Made by a program: the position numbers and the translations under genes. Shown here one piece after another: positions 1 to 11,147 of a DNA stretch of 64,000 nt. The DNA lies in assembly GCF_022539505.1 (NCBI RefSeq), contig NC_061508.1, positions 95,645,276 through 95,709,275 of the forward strand, read 5' to 3'. How positions within the stretch are numbered: the stretch's first letter is position 1; the number at the start of each line of letters is the position of its first letter. The notes beneath the pieces are model-generated. The model saw only the letters and a list, made by a program, of their open reading frames with translations. It searched no databases and had not been told where the DNA came from. The DNA comes from Lolium rigidum (taxonomy: Eukaryota; Streptophyta; Magnoliopsida; Poales; Poaceae).

Positions 1-350
1 AGCCTTTTCTTGACTCCACCCATAATTAGACCATTAGCCCGTTCGACTTGACCGTTGGTATGTGGATGGGCGACTGATGCAAAGCTGAGGGTGATCCCTT
101 TCTCTCGACAGAATTTCTTTGTCTCCGCCGCAATGAAGTTTGACCCGTTATCCGTGATGATGCTATGGGGAAATCCAAAGCAGTTGATTATAGTCTTGAG
201 GAAGTGTGTCGCTGTTTTTGCGGCTTGAGATCTGATAGGAACTGCTTCTATCCACTTTGTGAATTTATCCACTGCGACTAATAGATGGGTGTGCCCCCCA
301 GGAGTGGATCTCTCCAAAGGTCCCACCATATCAAGCCCCCATTGCGCGAA
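1..350 (-). pseudogene. Ty3/gypsy integrase core, fragment
   Basis: The reverse strand reads without a stop across the whole segment as a retroviral-type integrase core. The three catalytic acidic positions are visible: Asp in VAVDKF, Asp in ITDNGSNF and Glu in QVERANG. The linker reads HTHLLVAVDKFTKWIEAVPI, typical of plant Ty3/gypsy, and the form HPHTNGQVERANGLI fits the Tat lineage best. The fragment enters from outside the window and stops abruptly at about 350, where plus-strand reverse transcriptase sequence of a different gypsy lineage takes over. Integrase would insert element cDNA into chromosomal DNA. Here there is no start, no zinc finger and no neighbouring domain, so it is a remnant. 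Lineage assignment is inference. Confidence 0.85.
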
Positions 351-418
351 TTACAAGTTTGTAACTCTGTCAGTTATTGAACATCAACGCCGTTTAAATC
401 CTAAGATGTCACATAGAA

Positions 419-1189
419 GATCTCTTTGATCAGTTAGCTGGAGCCTCTGTATTCTCCAAGTTGGACTTGAGAATGGGCTACCATCAGATCAAGATTAGAA
501 AGGAGGATATTCCAAAAACAGCTTTCACAACTCGGTACGGTCTCTATGAGTACACCATCATGTCCTTTGGTCTCACCAATGCACCGGCGACTTTCTCTCG
601 TCTCATGAACTCTGTTTTCCATGTATACCTCGACAAGTTCGTTGTGATCTATCTTGATGATATCCTTGTCTACTCCAAGTCTGAAAAAGAGCATGAGGAA
701 CACCTTCGCCTCATCCTCATGAAACTTAGCGAACATCGCCTCTATGCCAAGTTCTCCAAGTGTGAGTTCTGGATTTCTGAAGTAACCTATCTTGGTCATG
801 TCATATCTGCCAAAGGCATAGCTATTGATCCGGAAAAGGTTAAGGCCATCGTTGAATGGGAACCTCCTAGAACGGTCAAGCAAGTCAGAAGCTTTCTTGG
901 TTTGGCTAGTTATTACCGACGCTTTGTCGAAAATTTCTCAAAGATTTCCAAACCTCTCACAGACCTTACAAAGAAGGACAAGAAGTTCGTCTGGTCTCCA
1001 CAATGTGATGAGAGCTTCAACCTCCTAAAAGCTAAACTCACTTCCACTCCAGTTCTCGTTGGTCCAGATACCACCAAACCATTCCAAATCTTCTGTGATG
1101 CATCTCTTCTAGGGCTTGGCGCGATTCTAATGCAGGATCGCCAAGTTGTCGCTTATGCTTCCCGTCAGTTGAACCCACATGAGAAGAAC
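419..1189 (+). pseudogene. Ty3/gypsy (chromovirus-like) reverse transcriptase-RNase H, fragment
   Basis: Reads from [20 protein letters not shown] (419 on; the ATG at 461 is internal) through the reverse transcriptase palm with the catalytic YLDD at about 650-661. It continues through the [13 protein letters not shown] connection region into an RNase H start ([13 protein letters not shown]). It ends in [12 protein letters not shown], where the frame is cut at 1189 by the TG start of the long LTR that follows. The wording of the motifs matches chromoviruses of the Tekay/Del type. Upstream of 419 the sequence (351-418) is only weakly recognisable. No gag, protease or integrase accompanies it, so this is a remnant. 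The five bases before the following LTR are agaac; I did not find the partner copy. Confidence 0.9.
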
Positions 1190-4100
1190 TGTAGTGCCCC
1201 CGGATTAGCGGTCCAGGGTCACCCTATATGCATACATTCACGATCCCAGAACACCAGTCGTGAACAACATATAATAGTTGGCATACAGATAACATCATCC
1301 ATTACACGAATATTAGAGTCTTACATAAATGGTCGCATGACCAAGTCTTAAGTTGCTGCCACGCAGGGCTAGCATTATTGAAAACACAGCGGAAACACAA
1401 CGTGATATAGCCCAAGTCACGCCTTAACCTACAGGCTGCTGACCGGGAGACGTCTTAGTTCGTAGAGCCATCATCATAGTACTCCTCGTCGTAGAACTCC
1501 TCCGGGGCCTCCTCCTCATAGTCTGGTAAGTAAATACCAGGGTTGAAAACCAAACGTGAGTACATTTGAATGTACTCAGCAAGTCATCAAGAACGATGCT
1601 TAAAATGCAATATGCTCATATATGGTGGAATGGGTAGGCTATACTTTAGTGGTTCGCTACCCATGATAGATAGAAGAGGTATCATGGTTGATCAACCTAT
1701 CTATATCTCTATTGAGAAAAATACTTCAAAATAATATAGTTTCTCTCGTGGATATCCTTTTATCCAGAGGTTTTGGCAAAGTTTTATTTGAAAACTTTCC
1801 TTTGAAAACATCCTTGTAATCAGCATCCATCTTTCCCATCTCCGTACCTCACAGGTACAAACTTTCATCATCGAGTACCTCTCAGGCACACTTCCTTTCG
1901 CAAAACTTTGTTTTGATAAAAGATTGACACAATACTAGCTACATGGCCTTTCAACTGTCCATATCCGAGGACGCGGCTATTCGAAATAGTTTTTACTCTG
2001 CAGAGGTTGCACAAATCCACCAGATCCAGACGATCTGCCGGGAATAATCCACGGACTGTTCACAACCACATGTGAACATCAGACCCCTAGTCCTGACCTT
2101 CCACTATGATCTAGCTAGGATGTAACTATCTCTTCATCTGGGTTTGTTCTCCCCGGCAACGTGTCGCACACCGCCACGTCAGGAGACCCAGTTGATGCAA
2201 CCGGTAGGAAATTAATCCGACACTTGGTATGTCCCGTATCTCCACTCCTGGCGACATTTCGTTTCAGGGGACCGACTCCCCTATAGCATTTGAGATAGAT
2301 CACACGCTAACAGGAACAAGTTTCTAGCCAAGCCCCGTTCCCATGTTGGGGTAAAGTGGCAGTACGTATTGGTTGTCCAGCGAAGACTAGGTTATGTGTC
2401 ATTTTCGAAAAACATCTTTTCTTCAAAAATGACTTGCCTCTGAAGCCTCCCGTGGACAAGGCTTCACCTTTCCACCGGGGTTTTTCCATAAAGATCTTGT
2501 TTGCAAAAGTTGCATCTTTAATTTTCCCCTCAAGGGACTTAACCCTTTTATCATAATTAAGTGGTACAAGTACCTTATGGTGGCTATAGGCTTGGTAACA
2601 CCAAATTTAACTAATGGCAAGATGATAACCTATATAGTACTAGTAGTAGTAATATTCACTTCATAAATAGTTTTGGTAGTCAAGTTTTTGTAAAACTTTG
2701 GAAGTAAAACCATGCATGATAGATAATGATAAGTAATATATCAGCAAACATTTTGGATGGCTTGCCTTGCTGCAAATGGTGGTCTTGGTCTTGGTAGTAG
2801 CAGTTGTTGAAGTAGCCTTCTTCTTCAACACTCCCCTCTTCGTTGTCTAACGTCGTTTAAATAAATACAAGCATACAATCAGTACCACTAAGGCAAGCAA
2901 TGGTCACAAGCAATACATACAGCAAGCAACAACAAAACTAATGTATCACTCAAAAATACTAGCGGTAAAAACACCAAACACACACAAAAGAGATAGCAAC
3001 AATATAGCAAGCAAGCAATTGTAGGGGAATAGTTTCCCATCTAAAATACAAAAACATCAGTGGGTATTCCACCAATGTATCCATGAATTTAGAGGTCACT
3101 TAGCCTCTGGTCACATGGTACAAAAAGGAAATATACTTCCACACAAAGTTCTAAAACACTACTCATACTAGGGAGAAAAATATAGGAACAACTATCACTA
3201 CTCACAACTACTCATGCACTTCTATAAATAAAAGGACAAGGTAAAGGAGGTGACAATCCCAAAACATCAGTACCAACATGGTACTGATTCTTTTGGTATC
3301 AACTCACACAAAGCTTCGAAAATGAACTAGGGACTAGTGCCATATTCTATTTTCTAGGGAAAGGATTTTCCACACTCAAAAACTTGAGTAGGGCTATACC
3401 TAGCATAAGGATAATTTAACATGCTATGCATCAGTGGTGTGAGCACTCTCTAACCAGTAGCAAAATGCTATTGATCAAAAGATAACATCACACCAAAGGA
3501 ACTATACCATATAGGAACTAATATAAGCATGCACACATGTGATAATAGCATATGTGGAGAAATGCACTAACATAAACCCTAGCTTTCTCCACTCACCTAC
3601 AAAAGCAAGTGCAACCTAACCATGGTAGAATACTCAAGATATAAGTACCAACATGGTACTGGATCTAACTTAACAAGAGTAAAAACCATGACACCAAAAG
3701 AGACATAGATATTCTAAACTAGAGAGAAAAACATAAGGGCATGCATAGCCTTAGCTAAACTAGCTACCTATGCTTCACTCAAGATTTGCACAAGCAACTC
3801 TTAGCAAGTACTACTGCATTTAAACATGTTGAAAAACACCCACAACTAACATATACAAGCATTTCCACAATAGATCTATGCAAGAAAATATTAACCAAAT
3901 GGAAAATACATTAAGAGCCAAAATGGCAGAAACATGCTAATTCATGTTCTGTCTCCACAAGTCTATACAAGGCCTAGAAAAATTCACCAAGATAGATCTA
4001 GGTATCCACAAACATACTCAAGCAAGTCCAAGTGGTTTCATCCAAAAATATATCACAGAAAAAAAATGAAACACTCTCAAACCTGCACTGCTGTCATTCC

Positions 4101-5836
4101 CAAAAATTGCATTACTTTTTTTAGGGACAAGATCTGCAAGTGGGGTTTCTTGCATTGGATGCGGAATGTCTCAAGCTACTCAGAAAGCTGTGGTTCATAA
4201 AATTCCAAGTTTTAATTTTCAAGTTATGCCAAAAATGGTGTTTCTGACACATGTTACCATTACTGTTGCCATTCTCCATTCTCACATCCAAAATCACTTT
4301 TTCCAACGTGACACGGTTCAAATTTTATTCCTTTACCAGTGGTAAAAAGGATTTGGCAAGAAACATTTTTTTCATATTTTTAAGGAGCCAAAAGCTCGAG
4401 TGCACAGATCTGATAAAACAGAAAATGAATAAAAACATGCTAACGGGCCGACGTTTGACCACAGGGCAGCCCACTACGGCGTGGAGCAGCCCAGCGCTTG
4501 CGCGCGCGCGCGGGAACGGTGCGTTCAATTGGAGCCGTCGATCTGGCGATCGACGCTCCAGCTCTGTTCTTCTCCCCCGCACGTTCTCTCTCCCTCGCCG
4601 CTCGGAACCGGGACGAACAGGTGGTGGCGGCGGCCGTGTGCTCACCTAGGGCTTGCGTGAGGCAGCGGCGACTAGCGGAGGTGGTTGCGGGGTCGTTTGG
4701 CGATGCAGTGGCGCAGGCACGGGTGAAGGCGACGACGGATGGCGACGGCGGCTTCCCGGTGTTCTGCGGCGGAGGCAGCGATGTCTCCGGCGAACCTGCA
4801 AACGAGGGGGCGGGAAACGATGTCACATAGGGTCTAGGGGCTACGGGGAACCGAATGCAAAAGCAATGACGAGCAATGGCTGCGTGTGTCGACCTCACGC
4901 TTGAGGTAGATCTGCTCGGGCTTCGGGCGTCTACTCGCTCTAGCTCGGCACTGAGGCCATCTCAGCTTGCGAGTGGGCACTGAGGTGAGTGAGTGGTGCG
5001 AGTGTGAGCATGCGGCGCAGGGGTGAGGGTCGGGGTGGTTCATATAGCCGAGGTGACAAGGGTGGTCTCGGCTTGGTCAAGGCATGGGCTTGCTTGCCCT
5101 TTGGGAGACACACAAGGGTGCAACCGGCTAGAAATATCTCCCTTGTGCTGACCTAAGCCTTCTAGAAGCATGCAAGCACGCAGGGGTCAAGGGGGGTGGG
5201 GTCAAAACCCTATTTCACCTACTCCTTCTTATCTCTCCCTTCCTCTCTTCCTCTCTTCCTCTACTCTCACCTAGTCAGCACAAGATTCAAACCAAGCTCG
5301 AAAAATGATCTATGTGACAAGGTGAAAGCACTATACACAATGCCTCACTTGGCAAAGATCAGAAACCTCAAAAAAAAACAAATGCCAAAAGCTAACTGAA
5401 AACTAGATGTTCTGGAATTTTTCTGGAAAAATTTCTAAGTGTAGAAAACTGAGCAAAGATGCAAATGTTGGCCTGTTTTTCACCAATCAAACAATCTCCA
5501 AAATTAATGATCTAAGATGTTTTGAAGAGTCCATGATACCTAGTTTCAGAAACATCCTTTGTTTTTGAAAGGGGAGTTTTGGAAGTCAATTAAGTAATGC
5601 TCCAAAGTAGGTACCTAGACAGTTTTAGAAATGCTGATTTTTCTGCTTTAACAAAGTAGATCAAAAGCATGCATGCAAAAGTGTGGTACCATTTTCTTTA
5701 TTTTTTTCCAAGAGTGTGGTTTCATTGTCCACATAACAAAGAGTAAGATTGTTCAAAAAGATTCCATAAAAGAATTATCTTGCTAGGAAAAACAAGGGTG
5801 AAAAATAGCTACTTAGCTAATTTTTCAGGGTTCACT
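1190..5836 (-). mobile_element. Long LTR no. 1 (minus strand), probably a solo gypsy LTR
   Basis: A gene-free stretch of about 4.6 kb running from TGTAGTGCCCCC at 1190 to about 5836, where the sequence reads cagggttcact. Read on the minus strand this would begin near AGTGAACCCTG, a decayed form of the TGTCACACCC start seen in the LTR at 22.9-26.5 kb. Most of it is AT-rich with no coding potential. A GC-rich block at about 4440-5050 carries the promoter-like arrangement listed separately. The plan (long AT-rich arm, GC-rich leader, AT-rich arm, minus orientation) is shared with the units at 22,859-26,483 and 27,397-31,137. LTRs of 3-5 kb are known for Tekay-type chromoviruses, so a solo LTR of that lineage is the best guess. 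The right boundary is uncertain by about 15 bases. Confidence 0.6.
4640..5047 (-). promoter_or_regulatory. Promoter-leader block of long LTR no. 1: TATA box plus splice-donor-like site
   Basis: On the minus strand a TATA-like CTATATGA lies at 5047-5041. It is followed by about 400 nt of GC-rich sequence ending in CCTAG|GTGAGC, with the exon-like last base at 4646. The same order and near-identical spacing recur in two other long LTRs of this window. Seen: the motifs and the distance. Inferred: that they form a promoter, a transcribed leader and a 5' splice site. Confidence 0.45.
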
Positions 5837-5852
5837 CCTAAAGGAAAAACCA

Positions 5853-6395
5853 GGCGCCGTATCTTATGAATCCGGTCCTTTCGTGTATCCCTGCATCCAA
5901 CCTGCTAATGACCGGTTGATCAAAATCGTAGAGTTTATAGATGTTCAGGTTGTACTTTTTCGGGAAAACGCCCTCTGCCTCCCTAGTTAACAATGCAAAT
6001 TTGCATAGGCACCCGGCACCCCTGTCCACAACACCATACATCCGAACCCCACGATCCATTGGTAGTTGCAGCTCTCCATCACCATGGCGGCGACCAGCAG
6101 ATAGAGACGGAGAAGTTGTCGCGCGGCCGGAACTTAGAGGGAAAGAAGATCTCGTCCTCCCCTAGATCCCCGCGCACGGGATGAAAAAGGCCGGCGCCGC
6201 CTTTGACATGCTCGGCAAGACCCTCCGTTGGCGCAGCGATTCGAGCCCTCGGCGCCGCCGGAAGACGCGTTGAGGGAGCCACCGATAGGGAAGGCGGCAA
6301 GGGGAGGTGTATCCGGTGGAGTGTGTGCACCATGGAGCGACAGAGCACCAAGCTCAACTTCAGGCCCAGCGGTGTCCCATCGCTGTTGCAGGTAG
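5853..6395 (+). repeat. Left terminal inverted repeat, with gene-derived sequence
   Basis: Inverted partner of 9565-10104. The outer 60 bases match at most positions (gtgtatccctgcatcc is shared exactly). The inner part contains a GC-rich region from the ATG at 6084 that looks gene-derived. A conserved block encodes RCIRWSVCTME followed by LNFRPSGVPSLLQV. The right copy reads RFIRWRVRAME followed by LDFRPGGIRAVLQV. I do not recognise the parent protein. Stops and indels mean neither copy is a working gene. Confidence 0.65.
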
Positions 6396-6997
6396 TCCGC
6401 TCCGGCGCGGCTCGAGTTCAGGCCATTAAGCGAGTCACCGACCTTTTCCAGGAGACCAGTACAACAGCAAGAAACATGAGTAGTACTAATCTGACTTCAT
6501 TCCAACTCGGCCCAAATTGCTCCTGCATGTGTGAGATTTAACTGAATCCGTGTACCAAATCAACTGCAGATTATGATGAGTAACACCTCTGCTAGCTGAG
6601 CAAGCGGAGGCAATGTCATGGCTGATTGTTTTCAACTGGCTCTGGCTTGTGCAAGATTCTTAAGTCAGATTGTTCCTCCTCGGTGGTGTCATTCAATTAT
6701 CAGAAGCTTTCGTCATACTAGCTTGATAGATAGCAGAGCAGGCTAACATACTGAACCGAAAACAAAACATAGCTGTGTCCAGACCTTCTCATAATTTAAA
6801 AGGTGAACTTTATTTATGAACAAAACGAATGTGTTTACAATAAGCTACAGCAGCATACATCACACACGTCCATGTTTCTAATATAATTCGATGACTCTCA
6901 GGAAGTACATCACATAAGCTAATTTCTATCTTTTTTCGATAAAGGATGCTTTATTACTTCTAGCATAATCTGTTAGGAGGTTCTGCTGAGCTTGGTT

Positions 6998-7141
6998 TCC
7001 TTCAGCCATGCAACCTCAATAGCTTCAGAACAAAGATCATCCTTGGGCTCTCACTGTTCCTCGGCCTTTCAATTCCTCAGTACTTCGACAACTACATATT
7101 GTCGCTGGTTTTGGCACTGTCCACACCCGCAGAAGATGGGT
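6998..7141 (+). pseudogene. Captured exon fragment resembling a nucleobase-ascorbate (NAT/NCS2) transporter
   Basis: After an acceptor-like ttccttcag ending at 7005, the plus strand reads CNLNSFRTKIILGLSLFLGL and then SIPQYFDNYI. Asn-Ser, a basic residue, a hydrophobic run G-x-S-L-F-L-G-L-S-I-P-Q-Y-F is the pattern of a transmembrane segment in plant nucleobase-ascorbate transporters, membrane proteins that move purines or uric acid. After NYI the reading loses similarity. The piece is about 32 codons and lies between the inverted repeats, so it is probably a captured exon. Another permease with a similar helix cannot be excluded. Confidence 0.45.
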
Positions 7142-7586
7142 TAGTATGGCACAAAGCATTTTAAGAAGTAACGGTGTTAACTGGGGACATAACACACGCT
7201 TTTGTCCCTGGTTCATAATGTGACCAATTTTTTACAAGACAAAAGCTCTTGTTGTGTGCTTTATTTATACGTTGCTTATGGCTTGGCTTGTACATACTGA
7301 ACATGCCCAATTCTTGCAGTTCAGACTTGCCTAGAATCACACCACCACTACCACTACTACATTCAGATCACATCAGCCAAGTGGCTGGTTACTAACTAGA
7401 ATTAACATCTTTTTCAATACAAATTGCTACAACCCATTCACGGCTTTTGCAATTATTTTGATTTTCATATTGATTGGGCTACTTCATTCAGACTTACCTT
7501 TTGCTAGATCGACACACAATGAATAACCATACATATATCCTCAATTGAAATAGTATTAGTACAGGGGCACCAGCTTAATTAACTCT

Positions 7587-9249
7587 TTTTTTGAGATCAA
7601 ACCAGCTGCGATATATTAAACGACACACTCAGGTGCCAAAACAGGTACAAGAAAGTCTGGGGGAGCATTCTCCCACACCTCACAACACTTATTCTCGCAG
7701 CCAAACCGAGCTAAATAATGCGTGACCTTGTTACCGATACGACGCACATGCCTAACAGAGTGATCGGCGAAGTCCTTCGAGCAACGACTTTATTTCCTCA
7801 ACTAAAGGCCCGTGGATGGACCTGTCGATGTCATTGCTTCCAATCTTTGCCACAGCACCAAGGCAATCGGTCTCCACGACCACCCTCGCCAACTCCTTCT
7901 CCTTCGCCAGCACCAACGCTTGCTTGCATGCCGGGAGCTCAGCTCTCTCCGGGTCCGAGACATGGTGGAAAAAATGGCTCGCTCCCGCCAGGAACCTGCC
8001 ATCATGATCCCGCAGGACCACGCCACACCCACCCGACCCGTCCTTCGCCAAGAAAGCCCCATCGGCATTGAGTTTTGTCCAGCCCACCTCCGGAGGGAGC
8101 CGGTGCTCCACTACCTGCGCCGAACTCGCCCCGGGTGCCGGCCTAAGCCCTTGCCATTCCTCTAGCAAGAATATCGATTTACGTAAGATCTCATCGGGGC
8201 TAGCCACTTGCTCCTCCTCCCTCGCATCATTTCTAGCCAACCATAGCTGATATAGAATCATAATGCACACACCGATTTCTTCCTCCTTCATTCCCCCGAA
8301 CCATTGAAGGAGCCACCCATGCAGATTCCTATGGCGACGCATAGCCCCATTGGGCCGACAGAGCCGAAGACCAGTCTGCCTACGGGCGAGCTCCCAAACC
8401 TCCAACGAATGTCCACACTCCCAGAACCGATGCATTAGTGTTTCTTCACGGTTACATACGATACACCGCACCCCACTTTTAATCTTCCTTCGATGTAGTT
8501 CCTCCCCAACAGCCAAGCCATTCTGTATTAGCCGCCAGACATGGATCTTAGCCTTCCCTGGAACATTTGCATCCCATAGGGCCAGCCATCCCTTATGATC
8601 ATCAACGCAGGTGGAGGAGCTCGCCGAACCAGACCGTATTGAGGTGAGATGCATCTTAAGATGGTACGCAGACCGCACACTGAACGTCCCGTTTTTGGTG
8701 TAATTCCAAGCTAAATAGTCTCCTGTTCCAGCACTACCCACCGGGATTTTCAGAATGTCGTTCACATCGACCTCAAAGAACACCTCACGCAATCTGCTTT
8801 CGTTCCAGCCGTGACCGCCCGCAAGAAAGACCTCCTCCACTTTGCTAATTTCCGTCCCTGGATTATGCCCCATAGGCCTCATCAGACCAGCTCTTGGGAT
8901 CCAATTATCAGTCCAAACATCAATTTTCTTCCCATCACCAATACGCCATACCAAGCCTTCCTTCAGTAATGCTCTGCCATGGATAATACTCCTCCATGTA
9001 AAGGACGCTGCTTTGGGGCACCCTGCTGTCAGGAAATCCCCGTTTCTGAAGTAACGTGCCTGGAGGACTCTAGCACACAATGACAATGGAGTAGTCAAAA
9101 TGCGCCACGCCTGCTTTGCCAGTAAGGCCTGGTTAAAAGCACCATAGTTCCGAAAACCCATGCCCCCTCTCCGCTTGGCTACACACATCCGCTCCCAACT
9201 AATCCATGGTACCTTGCGTTTTCCTTCCGCTGACCCCCACCAAAACCCA
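7587..9249 (-). mobile_element. 5'-truncated LINE (L1-type), minus strand, with target-site duplication
   Basis: The 3' end lies at the T-run beginning about 7587 (an A tail on the minus strand); the 5' end is cut inside ORF2 at about 9249. The flanks are imperfect 9-bp duplicates, attaactct at 7578-7586 and actaactct at 9250-9258, as expected for target-primed reverse transcription. The 1.66-kb remnant has only the C-terminal part of ORF2, so it is a dead-on-arrival copy. It sits inside the inverted-repeat transposon and is therefore younger than it. Confidence 0.88.
7752..9247 (-). pseudogene. LINE ORF2 C-terminal part: zf-RVT and RNase H domains
   Basis: One uninterrupted frame of about 498 codons, starting without an ATG at FWWGSAEGKRKVPWISWERM. 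That is the usual sequence just downstream of the reverse transcriptase thumb in plant L1 ORF2. It runs through GGMGFRNYGAFNQALLAKQAW to the zinc-finger-like zf-RVT region (W-x-A-N-V-P-G-K-A-K, then CIVCNREE-T-x-x-H-x-F-x-x-C). It closes with a plant RNase H of the RVT_3 type: NADGAFLAKDGSGGCGVVLRD (Asp), E in ERAELPACKQAL, and VVETDCLGAV (Asp). The reverse transcriptase and endonuclease are missing. The frame is unbroken, which suggests a fairly recent insertion. Confidence 0.92.
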
Positions 9250-9564
9250 ACTAACTCTACTGATCAAGCATTGCTTGGGCCTGGTATGAGCGATCGAGTT
9301 GATCGATTGGCTGGTACTACTACTTGCAAAGTACCTAACTGAAGCTCTGTCCATTACCACAAACTGAAGAAAAACTTTAAGCCATCGACGCTTCACTAAT
9401 TCACTAACCAATAACAATTGACTCCACTTCACTGCTATCTGCTGCTCTCTAGCTCCAACAGCGGTTATCATCAGATGTCAGTCGCCTGAGGACATGTATT
9501 TGGAGACGGCAATTTGGTATGCAGTCTCATATGCAGAGGCAATTTGGTATCTAGTCTCAAGTTG

Positions 9565-10104
9565 TCACCTGCTGACCTGCAGCACCGCCCGGATGCCGCC
9601 GGGTCTGAAGTCGAGGTCCGCGACATTCCCCTCCATGGCGCGCACCCTCCACCGGATAAACCTCATTTTGCTGCCTTCCATGTGGGTGGCACGGATCCTC
9701 TGGCAGCAGCTCGCCGTCGCTGGCGGTGAAGCCGAGCTCTTGCAGACCATGTCGAAGGAGGCGCCAGCGGAGGTTCTTGCAGAGCATGAAGAAGGATGCG
9801 ACGGCCTAGAAGTCGTGCACGCGGAAGAACTTGAGGAGGATGGCGGCCGTGGTCTTCTCCGCCATGGTCGGCAGCAGGGGAAAACTATGAGCCCTAGATG
9901 CACGGCCGGAAGGGCAGGTGGGGTTTCAGAGGTTACGGGGTTAGGGGTTTGTTTGCAATATTAGGCGTTGGTTCAATCCGGAGGCGGGCGTGTAATTACA
10001 AAATTTCTTTCTGGTCGACGTTAGGCACAAGATTTTGATCCTTCGGCTGAGACCGCAGGGATGCAGGGATACACGCGAGGGCCAGATTCATAGGATACGA
10101 CGCC
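9565..10104 (-). repeat. Right terminal inverted repeat, with gene-derived sequence
   Basis: Inverted copy of 5853-6395. On the minus strand a reading frame begins MAEKTTAAILLKFFRVHDF at about 9863 and is stopped by TAG after HDF. Downstream the other frame keeps the block shared with the left repeat (RFIRWRVRAMEG near 9640). Sequence divergence between the two arms is substantial, with several indels, so the element is not recent. Confidence 0.65.
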
Positions 10105-10298
10105 ATTACTATATATGGTGAGGATTTCTATGATGAGTGTCACGACGTGAGAATCATTTCATGAAAATGTCAAGCTGCTAGGCTCGGCCCAGCATTTTAG
10201 GTTGTCCCGACCGGACCTATTGCATGCACCTCCGTTTGCCTCCAGACCAGATATAACCGGTGGGGACTTTTTGGATTACAATCGCCGCGAAATCCACC
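10105..10298. other. Unassigned sequence
   Basis: About 190 bases between the inverted-repeat element and the minisatellite. No ORF, element end or duplication of flanking bases could be recognised. Confidence 0.4.
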
Positions 10299-10461
10299 CA
10301 AAAAAACCCTCGCCCCCCTCTCTCTCCACCCAAAAATACCTCGCCGGCACCCCCTCTCTCTCCACCCAAAAAAACCTCATCAGCACCCCCCTCTCTCCAC
10401 CCAAAAAACCCTCGCTGGGCCCCCCTCTCTCTCCACCCAAAAAACCCTCGCCAGCGCCCCC
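10299..10461 (+). repeat. Minisatellite, about 4.7 copies of a 33-37-bp C/A-rich unit
   Basis: The unit runs CCAAAAAACCCTCGCC, then a variable GC stretch, then CCCCTCTCTCTCCACC, repeated head to tail with small length changes. Translation gives a PPKKPS-type proline/lysine run, but there is no start or flanking coding sequence, so I treat it as non-coding. Confidence 0.85.
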
Positions 10462-11057
10462 TGATGACCCACAAGTATACGGGGTCGCAACAGTGTTCGA
10501 GGGAAGTAAAACCCAAATTTATTGATTCGACACAAGGGGAGCCAAAGAATATTTGTAAGCCTTAACAGATGAGTTGTCAATTCACCTGCACCTGAAAGTG
10601 GACTTGTTCGTAGCGGTTTATCAGTAGTAACAGTTTTATAGCAGCAGCAGTAGTGAAATAATAGTAGCAGTGAAATAAAGACAGCAGCGGTGAATGTAGT
10701 AGACAACATGATTAAAATACTGTAGGCATAGAGACGGATGAACGGGCGATGCATGGATAAGATAGTTCATATAATAATCAAGACATGGGCATTGCAGATA
10801 AATGAGAATAAGCATCCAAGTCCTAAATAACCATAGGCATGTGTTCCGTAAATAGTCACATGTGCTCGCAATGAGAACTTGCACAACATCTTTTCACCTA
10901 TCAGCCCGCTGCAGTGGGGCCTCAAAGGAATCTAATGGTAATTAAAGGTATTCCGTTTAATAGAACACCAGAGCAAAGCATTAACACTTCGTGAACACAC
11001 ATGATCGTCATATCACAGCCATCCCCTCCGGTTGTCCCAATTTCTGTCACTTTGGGG
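10462..11057 (-). mobile_element. 3' piece of an LTR (minus strand), Athila-like style
   Basis: On the plus strand it starts TGATGACCCACAAGTATACG, i.e. the minus-strand LTR ends ...CTTGTGGGTCATCA. It has TG..CA-type termini and a CAG-rich stretch at about 10,630-10,690. It stops at about 11,057, where CACTA-derived sequence begins. No internal domain is attached. Assignment to a gypsy LTR of the Athila kind is by overall style only. Confidence 0.5.
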
Positions 11058-11147
11058 AAGCAAATGGACCCACGAAGCGGACGCCGCATTCCACGAACTC
11101 AAGCGGTTCTGACACGTGCACCAATCCTCGCGCCACATAATCCGGTT

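Larger units (their letters stand above)
5853..10104. mobile_element. DNA transposon with about 540-bp terminal inverted repeats (MULE-like, gene-capturing)
   Basis: The left end GGCGCCGTATCTTATGAATC and the right end, read inward as GGCGTCGTATCCTATGAATC, start an imperfect inverted repeat that continues for roughly 540 bp on each side. Long terminal inverted repeats, no recognisable transposase and enclosed gene fragments fit a non-autonomous Mutator-like element of the Pack-MULE kind. A 9-bp target duplication expected for that superfamily is not visible (gaaaaacca on the left, attactata on the right), so one flank may be rearranged or the element may be of another class. The interior holds a piece resembling a nucleobase/ascorbate transporter and a LINE insertion. 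The rest of 6400-7000 and 9260-9560 shows no gene. Confidence 0.6.

Noticed and set aside
4251..4904. Overlapping ORFs on both strands in the GC-rich block of long LTR no. 1
   Set aside because: No conserved motif, and equal openness in several frames, typical of GC-rich non-coding leader. The same is true at 24,510-25,090 and 29,650-30,345.
5853..10104. Reading the inverted-repeat element as a pair of LTRs
   Set aside because: The two arms are inverted, not direct, and lack TG..CA ends, binding site and polypurine tract.
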